Below, piece after piece: positions 56,226 to 64,000 of a DNA stretch of 64,000 nucleotides. A model generated the notes under the pieces. It had not been told where the DNA came from, did no database searches, and saw only the letters and a list, made by a program, of their open reading frames with translations. Each line of letters starts with the position of its first letter. The first letter of the stretch is position 1. The position numbers and the translations under genes are program-made. Source of the stretch: Lunularia cruciata (Eukaryota; Streptophyta; Marchantiopsida; Lunulariales; Lunulariaceae); the NCBI GenBank assembly GCA_948567375.1, contig OX419761.1, positions 28,682,243 through 28,746,242 on the forward strand. The letters run 5' to 3'.

Positions 56226-56242
56226 CCCCAGCATGGTCTCCA
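56226..56242 (-). promoter_or_regulatory. Candidate primer-binding site of element D
   Basis: The minus strand reads TGGAGACCATGCTGGGG, 4 bases after the LTR end. The complement ends in CCA as a tRNA would. I cannot name the tRNA. Confidence 0.5.
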
Positions 56243-56246
56243 CTTA

Positions 56247-56555
56247 TGTTGAGGGAATTGTTTGGTCTTGAGAGTGCGCCAAGCACATGGCTTCTTGTGC
56301 TCAATTTCCTCTTATTGTCAATGCCTTGAAGTTTCTCATAGTCAGACACTCTCTATCTATTCTTGGATTGTGGAAATCTCTCCTTTGCTATAGCATGTTG
56401 TCTTCAATTGCTCTTGAGGTTGGCTCTCACTCAAGGTTCTGTGTTTGTCCTTGATCCTAACAGGATTGGTCATTTTCTGTGGGGTTTGGGTTTATTGGTT
56501 TCTTTCCTTGCTTGTGTTATATTTTAGTTTTCCGGTTAAGTTCAGCCTATGGTTC
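56247..56555 (-). mobile_element. Element D 5' LTR remnant (U5 end)
   Basis: Homologous to 27166-27480 in the 3' LTR, starting at TGTTGAGGGAATTG on the plus strand. Only about 309 bp remain; the rest is replaced at 56556 by a G-family LTR start. Confidence 0.8.
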
Positions 56556-56622
56556 TATGTGGTACCCACATTTTTCATTTTGGACGAGTTTAGAAGAAGT
56601 ACCTTGCTGAAACCAAATTGAA
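56556..56622 (+). mobile_element. G-family LTR start fragment (67 bp)
   Basis: TGTGGTACCCACATTTTTCA and the following bases match the first 67-75 bases of G1. It is joined directly to the broken RT of F2 at about 56622. Its LTR remainder is missing, so this is a rearrangement junction. Confidence 0.7.
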
Positions 56623-57330
56623 ACACAACCCAAAGGGCATTTGATTGTAAGCAAAAGTGCCCCAATTGGTAGTGAATGTAGTTTTATCCTTGTCCTCTTC
56701 TTGGATGGACTTGATTGTACCCTAAAAATCCATCAAGAAAATTGTAGTAAGGACAACCAGCCACTTGATCCAAAATTGTATTGGTGAAAGGCAAGGGATG
56801 ATGATCCTTCCTTGTGATTGCATTCAATTTACAAAAATCTTGGCACACTTGAATCTTCCCAATTTTTTTCTTTGGAACATTGACAATGGGTGAGACCTAC
56901 TGATTGCTTAAGATAGGAAAGATTATTCCGGCCCCCAAGTACTTATCAATTTCATCCTTCACCAAGAGTGAGTACTTTGGGTTCAGGCGGTACTATCTTT
57001 GCCAAACTAGAACTGTGCCTTCAACCAAATCAATCCAGTGTTCTCCAAATTCTCATAACTTACCCTACATTTGATCAATAGACCAGGTGAATACATCCTA
57101 GAATTCTATAAATAGTGCGTTGTATCCTACCAATTCCTCCAAAGTAACTATCTTCAAAAAATTTCCTTCAGTCAAGATAGCATCTTGACAGTCATCGGAG
57201 TTGATGACTCCTTCAACATGACTCACCTGGCTCAATTAGAGTCGAGCTGCCATCAAACTCCCTTCCTCCAAATCATGTTCACTTGAGGCAAGGTCACATG
57301 GGTCTTTGTCATTGACATACACCTCATAAC
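56623..57330 (-). pseudogene. Element F2 reverse transcriptase (truncated)
   Basis: Minus strand: SPIVNVPKKKIGKIQVCQDF, KLNAITRKDHHPLPF, DQVAGCPYYNFLDGF, then EDKDKTTFTTNWGTFAY and MPFGLC, where it ends at the junction. The catalytic DD box and everything after it are missing. The residues are the Athila/Tat pattern. In-frame stops. Confidence 0.85.
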
Positions 57331-57830
57331 ATTCCAAGTAATTGACTTAGACTTTGTCGTTGGAATCTTTAGATGACAAAGACAATGAATCTTTGGATTC
57401 ATCCTTGTCTTTTGACAAAGTTGTTTCCTCAAGATGGGGAACCTTTGTCCAACTCACAATCACCAACTTCTAGTCTTTGGACGAAATGCCCTTAAACCGC
57501 AACTTTTGTTGGTGCCAATCTACCACAACTTGGGCATTGTACAACCAAGGTCTTCTGATTAATAGTGGGTAACCAGTTTTGGTTACTAGTCGCAATACAA
57601 TGTAATTCAACTTGAAGGGCACTCCTCCAATGATTGTGGTAATGTTTGACAACATACCCAATGACCGTCTCTTGGTTTGGTCTGCAAATTTCAAAACTCA
57701 GGTGTTGGCTCAAATGTATGATACCCTAGCCAATTTGCAGTATCTTTGGTCATGACATTCACATCAAAACCCGAATAGTAGGTATCAATGTGATCATGCA
57801 CCTTGTAATCTTTGCATCAACTTTGGAAGA
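57331..57830 (-). pseudogene. Element F2 protease
   Basis: The active-site region near 57770-57778 reads Tyr-Ser-Gly-Phe-Asp-Val where F1 has Asp-Leu-Gly-Ser, so the catalytic Asp is lost. Then come GYHTFEPTP and the frame 57470-57694 with FADQTKRRSLGMLS and FKLNYIVLRLVTKTGYP, LLIRRPWLYNA. The last is equivalent to the ILG-type motif of this family. Inactive by the active-site change. Confidence 0.75.
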
Positions 57831-58647
57831 TCCCAAATCTTCTTGTTCAATTTGATAAATAGCGGGGAAGGTTTTTTTAGACATTGCTCTTACTTTCTTG
57901 AGGCTAGAATTTAGCTGCTTATATAGCTTATTGTCCTCCCACAGTTGCTTGAATGTGACATTTGCACTTGTGGATGCCAAATCCGCTACAATATTGTATT
58001 GAGGTACTCCTCCCAATTTCACCTTCTTTGCTTTCATCTTTGGGTTTGAAGTCTCACCATGTTCAAATTTGACTTTGAGGCACTTCATGATGGTGATTGG
58101 AATACTAGTGGTCTTAATCCGAGGTTCCTCGGGTTGGCCTACCTTGGCTTGGATCAAATTCTTCACTTTGGATCTAATGTCCACTAGGAAAATTGGAGGC
58201 TTTGTCTTCGTCTCCTCCTCCAAACTCATCTCCCAAGTTTTGAGTACTACTTCCTTGAGTTCTTTCTACAAAGCTTTAGCTAGAATCTTTTCCTCCTTGG
58301 CAGAAAGGATTGACTTTGGGCGCATTCTCTTTGCCTTTTGTGAGGACAAAGAGGCCATACTTAGTTCCTTAGGATCACGCTTCTTCTTACTTGCATGTGT
58401 CTCAACCTTCAAAAATTTGAGGTCAGGCCATTCACCTTCAGAGACCGGGCTCCCTTCTTGAGGTCTCTCCTCCTTAAGTGTTATACAATTTACATTAGTA
58501 TTCCCTTTTTCCTGAAGTGCAACATGCTTGGCTGGAGTTTGTACATATTTCACAGGTAGCTTTGGGTCTGGGAGATGAGGGCATTGGTTGCCTATATGAT
58601 CCGATCCTTTACAGTTCCCACATAAGGGAACATACCTAATTTGCCAT
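57831..58647 (-). pseudogene. Element F2 gag-pol linker and second zinc knuckle
   Basis: 57759-58229 (156 residues, LVDIRSKVKNLIQAKVGQ) and 58266-58553 (95 residues, with KEERPQEGS and PKELSMASLSSQKAKR) form the linker. The second nucleocapsid knuckle at 58581-58622 reads CGNCKGSDHIGNQC with all ligands. It continues from 61942 once L2 is removed. Confidence 0.75.
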
Positions 58648-61600
58648 TGTCATTGGGAAAATGATTCATGGAGAGTTGGTGCCATTTGGTGAGCTCTAGA
58701 GTTTCCCTTTGATACCTAAGTTTGAGAGTTTCTTTGTCTTACACAACACTCGGAGCTGAACTTTGTGATACACCGACACATGACTTATTTATGGAACTAG
58801 AATCTTGGGAATATTTATGTAGTGTCATTTGAGCAAGTAAATCTTGAGAGAATATTTTTTCTGGTGCCATTTGACCAAATAAGTCTTATGTGAGTATTTC
58901 ATTCAGTGTTTTTGAGCAAAAGGATCTCAAGATTCAATTTGGGGCACTTTGAGCAAAGGAAATTTTTTGGGAATTTCCCAAAATGTTGGTTGAGGAGTGC
59001 TTGATCTGTGAAGGGAATTCTTGAAGAAGGATGAGGTAGATAGTGGACAAGGGGGGGATTTTTTTCCCACAGGTGTGACAAGTAAGTGACAGAGGAGTGA
59101 TAGGTTTTGGGCAGAAGGGGAAGGTTCGAGAGGAGATAGCATGAAGATGAAAAGGATTGGACAAGGAATGGGGCAAAAAATTTTGAGGGATTTGTTTTGC
59201 CTTGGTTTGTGACAATGGAGAGGAGGAAGAGTTTTTTCTCACAAGGGGATTGTAGAGTTTTGATAGTATAGGGGCAGGGATATTTTCTTGAGTGTAAAGC
59301 CTTAAGAGAATTGGTTGAAGGAGTTGAATTTTGCAGAAAATGGGCTGTGGTAGGACAAGAAGGAAGGGGAAATCTCAAAGGTTGGCTTTGGCTGTGCAAG
59401 AGCAAGGAGAGAAATGTTGGGAGGGTTTGGCTTGATCTGAACTGTAGGAAGAGAGTAAAGGGGAAAATTTTGAAGGCTTGTCATGGTCTGTGACAGGACA
59501 GGAGAAAAAGAGAAGGTTTTTTGAGGGATTTGTTTTGCCTTGGTCTGTGATAGTGGAGAAGAGAAGGAGTTTTTTCTCACAAGGGATTGTAGGGTTTTGA
59601 CAATACAAGGGCAGGGATATTTTCTCAAGTGTAAAGCCTTATGAGAATTGGCTGAAGGAGTTGAATTTTGCAAAAAATGGGCTGTGACAGGACAGGAAGG
59701 AAGGAGAAATTTTGAGGGTTGGCTTTGGCTGTGTAGGAGCGAGGAGAGAAATGTCAAGAGGGTTTGGCTTGATCGGAACTGTAGAAAGAGAGTAAAGGGG
59801 AAATTTTCAAAGGCTTGTCATGGCCTGTGACAGGACAGGACAGGAAGGAAGGGGAAATTTTGAGGGCTGGCTTTGGCTATGCAGGAGCAAGGAGAGAAAT
59901 GTCGGGGGGTTTGGCTTGATCTAAACTGTAGGAAGAGAGTAAAGGGGAAATTTTTGAAGGCTTGTCGTGGTCTATGACAAGACAAGAGAAAAAGAGAAGG
60001 TTTTCTGAGGGGTTTTGTTAGCCTGGTCTGTGATAGGACAGAGGAAGAAGAAAGAAATACTTCGAGAGGCCTTTTGGTTGTGATAGGACAAAGGAAGAAG
60101 AGAGAAATGCTTCAAGAGGCCTTTTGGTAGTGACAAGACCAGAGGAAGGTAGAGAGAAATGCTTTGAGAGGCCTTTGGGCAGTGACAGGACCAAGGAAAG
60201 AGTTGAAAATGCTTTTGGAGGCCTTGGCTAAGGGGGAGAATCAGTAAGGGTTTTGAGTGGACATGGGCTTAAGGAGGAATCCTCGAGGGATTTGGCTCAG
60301 CTTGCTGAGTGACAGGAGGAAAGAAAAGAATTTTGAGTTGGGTTTTGCTTTGGGTTGGACAGGAGTGCAAGAGAGAAGGAGAAATTCTGGAGGGTTTGTT
60401 TCAGCTTGCTGAGTGACAGGAGGAGAGAAAAGAATTTTGAGTTAGGGTTGCTCTGGTTGGACAGGAACTGGAGTGAAGGTTTGGAGTTGGTCTGCTGAGG
60501 AGAGAGGAGGACCTTTGAGGGCTTTTGCCTTGAGCAATGAGAGATAAAGGGAGATTTTTGAAGGGTTTTGCTTTTCCTTGAGCAGTAACAGGTGACATGA
60601 GGGTTTTTGACCTAAGTTTGCCTTGCACTAAACAGGAGCAGGAAGGAGAGCAAGGAGATTTCCGAGGGTTTTTTGTTCAGATTTGTGAGTGACAGTGAGA
60701 AGAGAGGGAGAAAACTCAAATTAGGTTTGCCTTGATCCTACACAGAGGCTGGAGAAGGAGTTCAAGTGGAGGAACTTGGCCTTGTACAGGATATGAAATT
60801 TCAAGTATATGTTGTGCATGTTGATAGAAGTGAGGTTTCTTTGAGGGTTCTTAGAAGAGTAGCTGAGACAAGAGGTAAAAATTTTGAATGAAGAGAGTAT
60901 ATGCTGTGCGTGTTGACCAAAGTGAGGTTTCTTTGAGAGTTCTTAGAAGAGCAGCTGAGACAAGAGGTTGAAGTTTTGAATGAAGAGAGTATATGCTATG
61001 AGTGTTGACAAAAGTGAGGTTCTTTTGAGGGTTTTCAGAAGAGCAGGGTGTGATAGGGAAATGAATTTTTGAGGGAGAGTCTGCAAGAATGAATGTTGAT
61101 AGGGGAGAACTCACGAAGGAGAGGCTGGATAGAGGAGATTCATTTGAATGAGAGTTTGTTGTGGGTTTTGTTGTGAAGAGTGTTGGCAGAGGAGAACTCT
61201 TGAAGGAGATGCTGGATAGAGGAGAACTCACAAAGGAGAGACCGGACAGAGGGAGGACTTGAGGTGGATCATGAGACAACTACCACAAGATACAAAGGCA
61301 ACGGAATGTAAGAGATATAGAATGGAACTTGATTGAGTCTGTCTTTTGATGTGCTTAGACAGTTGGAACTTAGGTGATCCATGTTTGGTCTGGAGTTGGG
61401 TATTTCTCCCCAACATTGTAATTGCAAGGCTGAGGTTGTGGTTTATTTGTGGTTCTCCATGGTTGAATGTGAATATTTCAATATGTGAAAGTGTCAAGGA
61501 GGACTCTATTCTAAGAGTTCCCAGTCATGCTACATAGGGAGATCCTTCCCACTATCTAGTCACGTTGATCTGAAACTGGCTTAAGGGGTATGACTTGTCA

Positions 61601-61941
61601 AACAAACTTCACTCTCGCCCCGGTAAATATAACCATCTCCAACTAACTTGAACATTAGCTAGTGAACCTGAACAAACAATAATTCTGGATAAGCCTAACC
61701 TGGGAAACCATAAAGAGAGGACTGCCAACCAAACAGGAGTGCAAGAATAGGACCCTAAATGGCAAGGTGTGAGCCAGTGATAAATAGAGCCATCTAATCA
61801 CGAGCAGCCAGGTGCTAGTGCAATCTCAAGACCGACCACCCCGTGACAACAAGAAAATCTAAAAGCAAGACAATATGAGCAAACTAAGCACAAGCAGCCA
61901 TGTGCCCAGTGCACCCTCAAGACCAAAAACTCCCCGCAACA
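58648..61941 (+). mobile_element. L-type solo LTR L2 in F2 gag (3294 bp)
   Basis: Starts TGTCATTGGGAAAAT and ends CCCCGCAACA. F2 gag is continuous across it by comparison with F1. Flanks CCAT (58644-58647) and CCGT (61942-61945) form an imperfect 4-bp duplication. The U5 end is homologous to L1 and the D LTR; the U3 differs and carries its own tandem repeats (59290-60240). Frames in it are repeat-derived and not called. Confidence 0.75.
59290..60240 (+). repeat. Tandem repeats in L2
   Basis: A unit of about 333 bp starting GAATTGG.TGAAGGAGTTGAA recurs at about 59309 and 59642. A shorter block, GGCTTTGGCTNTGCAGGAGC, recurs near 59382, 59722 and 59868. From 60050 there are units of about 60 bp (GAGAGGCCTTTTGG). 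The array type differs from the 132-bp units in L1. Confidence 0.65.
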
Positions 61942-63746
61942 CCGTCTTGGCTCCGGACAGTTTGGAGATCAATGTCCCATCGAGCCACAATTGTAACATG
62001 CTTTGGGTGCACCATTCTGAGGTCAGTTTTGGTTGATCATTGGTGGTCTTCATGAAGGAGCATTGGGGTGATACTCCTTTGGTCCATATCTTGGACCTTG
62101 GTACAATGTGCTAGCCTGAGGTGGTACCTCTTGAGTTTGGTACACCGCCTCTTCTTCCTCTTCTTGGTTCCATCCCAGAACCCAATCGATCTGCTACACC
62201 GGAAATGCATTACAAGTATTGCATTCCGTATTTGCATGGCCTAACTTGCCACATGCGGTGCACCATATGTTGGATCTGCCAAATGATGGGGGCTTCTTTG
62301 GTCCTTCACCCCAATCATTTGGATCTTAAAATCCAAAAACTCTTTTATAAGAGCATCTTGCTTGTTGTCTGCCTTATGTACACTCTTCATTGGGGGTATC
62401 AATGGTTTCTTCCCTCCATGTCTTTGTATTCTTCTTGGCTTTGATTCTTCTTTGGATTCAGAAGAAGAACTTGAAGAGGGGGAGGATACCTCCAAAGAAG
62501 GAGATGTACTGTGAGAAGCTTTTCTTTTGGGCTTCTTGCCTTTCTTCTCCCAATTTCTTTGATTATCAGCATAGTGAGAGTGAGCCACCTCATAACAAGC
62601 AACGTGTTTGAGTACCTTATCTAGGGAAGTTACATTCCTCTCCTTGGCAAAGATCCAAATCTTTGGTGAAAGTCCTCCCAAGAACCAAGTAATGGCTTGG
62701 GCATCAAAGTAACCCACCACATTGGATTGCTTTGGGACTTGGTTCAAGAGTGTTGTGAACCACTCAGAGTAGTCTTTCAACTTCTCTTTCTTGCCTCTGT
62801 CCAAGTCATTGAGTGTTGCAAAGACACTCGTGTCAGAATCAACTACTTGGAATCGTTCCAGGAAATTGTTTCTCAAGTCTACCCAATCCATTGATACAAA
62901 CCACTTCTGGGCTACATGAGTATACCAACTCCGAGCCTTCTTTTGGAGCAGACTTGGGAAAGTTCTCAGGCGATCTGCCAAGTCATGTTCCTTATTAGCA
63001 AAGGAAATGACTTTGAATTCTTTGATGAATTCATCAGGGTCTTTGTCTTGTTCTATCTCCTTGTACTTTTGATATATGTGTTGGGTAATAGGTAGCAAAG
63101 TCATTGTTCAACTCGGTGGAATTGGCTGTGGTAAAGTTGAACTTGATGGAGCCAAGGAATTGGCTGGTATTGACACAATATTGATAGCCCAAGGATTCCA
63201 ATAAGTCAAGTTCAACATTGGGCCTTCTTTGACAATTACTTCCCCTCTGACTGTGTCGACTTCAACTCGAGTAGAAGAAAGAGGCTCAACATCTTTGGAG
63301 TGTTCTTCAAAATTCCTTCAAGACAATAGAGGAATTGTGTAGAAGATGTTGACACTCTTCTTTTGTTAGTATTTATGTTATCTTTTCCCAAACAAATTTC
63401 TTTATAAATTCAACTTCCTTTACAACTTTAGGGGAAGTCGGTGTACTAGGTTGTAATGAATATGTTTGCATGCTAGAGTTCTTCTTCTTGGAAAAAGGAG
63501 ACAAGAAATAGCCTTGCCAACCGCCTTTACATTTCTTTTGCAAGGCTTCTTGCACTTCATGAAGAAGTTGAAAGTCCAATGCCTCCCATTTGGTTTCATC
63601 AAAAGTAGACTAAATCTTCTAAAGTTTGTCTTCTTCATGATGCAACGTTTGTCTTTGAACTCTCTCTTCTTGTTGTTCTTTCAGTGCAGACATTCAATAT
63701 TGCTTTGACATCTAGTTTCAAAATTGGCTTCAAGATTTGTATCCAT
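61942..63746 (-). pseudogene. Element F2 gag
   Basis: The start Met codon at 63746 overlaps the PBS end. The N-terminal part is broken (63373-63746, REFKDKRCIMKK). The main frame 62241-63104 (287 residues) carries the retrotransposon gag domain: DEFIKEFKVISFANKEHDLA, ARSWYTHVAQKWFVSMDW, LRNNFLERFQ, LNQVPKQSNVV, followed by a Ser-rich and Lys-rich hinge. The first knuckle at 61957-61998 keeps its Cys and His ligands but has a stop after the His. Split from the second knuckle by L2. Confidence 0.85.
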
Positions 63747-63759
63747 GGCAGCGGTGCCA
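63747..63759 (-). promoter_or_regulatory. Primer-binding site of element F2
   Basis: The minus strand reads TGGCACCGCTGCC, 7 bases after the LTR end at 63767, matching F1 with one change. Athila/Tat tRNA-Asp-type site. Confidence 0.75.
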
Positions 63760-63766
63760 AAAATCA

Positions 63767-64000
63767 TGTGACAACCTGGCAAATATCACTTTTGCGGTAA
63801 TCAGGTAAGTAAAGTTTGTTCATATAGAGATATTGTTCAAAATTGGTCAAATACAAAGTCAAGTAGTAACAAGTAGTTCTTCTTGGTTTTGTCTTTAATC
63901 TCTTAGGTAGCAACTACGCCCAAAAGAGTAACAAGCATTGACTCAAAGTCTTGTCACAACAATTTATCACTCTTAATCACAACTCCATAAAATCTTTCCA
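63767..64000 (-). mobile_element. Element F2 5' LTR end (runs off window)
   Basis: The minus-strand LTR end, GGTTGTCACA at 63776-63767, is homologous to the U5 of G1, G3, G4 and F1 (GCAAAAGTGATATTTGCC). Only the last 234 bp are visible. Confidence 0.9.

Noticed and set aside
58900..61300. Long minus-strand frames rich in Ser, Pro and Leu
   Set aside because: They are complements of the G/A-rich tandem repeats of LTR L2 and not conserved with the L1 frames.
1..64000. Host protein-coding gene
   Set aside because: No exon-like conserved non-transposon protein was recognised on either strand. Absence cannot be proven without a homology search.

Overview
The window looks like nuclear DNA from a land plant with a large, repeat-rich genome; a gymnosperm or similar would fit, but the sequence alone does not prove it. 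I found no host gene, rRNA, confident tRNA, CRISPR array or bacterial-type operon. Almost every assignable base belongs to LTR retrotransposons of the Ty3/gypsy order, nested several levels deep and mostly decayed. The coding calls below are therefore pol or gag remnants unless stated otherwise.

The left third (1-27165) is dominated by one Athila/Tat-like family, called the G family here. It has giant LTRs of about 3.8 kb, a TGGCACC-type primer site, and a long coiled-coil reading frame inside the U3 part of the LTR. Element H (minus strand, 1-5233) is a pol fragment interrupted by solo LTR G1 (1096-3013, target duplication CAAAG). Element F1 (plus strand) starts at 5234. Its 5' LTR holds solo LTR G3 (7919-16077, duplication AGTAG), which holds repeat R1, which holds solo LTR G4 (9460-13241, duplication TCCAC). 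With the insertions removed, the three LTRs measure about 3803, 3812 and 3782 bp. F1 gag is split by an L-type LTR (17529-19802). Its remaining pol is poorly preserved, and its 3' LTR is split by a J-type LTR.

The middle (27166-56555) is element D on the minus strand, about 10 kb of its own sequence spread over 29 kb. D has a tandem-repeat-rich LTR and a pol whose RT, RNase H and integrase signatures look like the gypsy lineage I associate mainly with fungi. D is interrupted by two related plus-strand chromoviruses, A (32940-45786, duplication GTAGC) and C (46381-about 52768). A is itself split between gag and protease by minus-strand chromovirus B (35419-41649, duplication GAAGC), and B carries repeat R3. 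Near 31.3 kb there is an inverted duplication with about 545-bp arms inside the D integrase.

The right end (56623-64000) is element F2, a second G-family element on the minus strand. It is truncated in RT at its low-coordinate side, split by another L-type LTR (58648-61941), and its 5' LTR runs off the window.

The elements do not work together as a system: the layout records successive insertions. The most unusual items are the U3-encoded coiled-coil frame of the giant LTRs, the fungal-like pol of D, the dense array of heat-shock-element-like motifs next to the TATA box of the B LTRs, the inverted duplication, and the unclassified repeat R.
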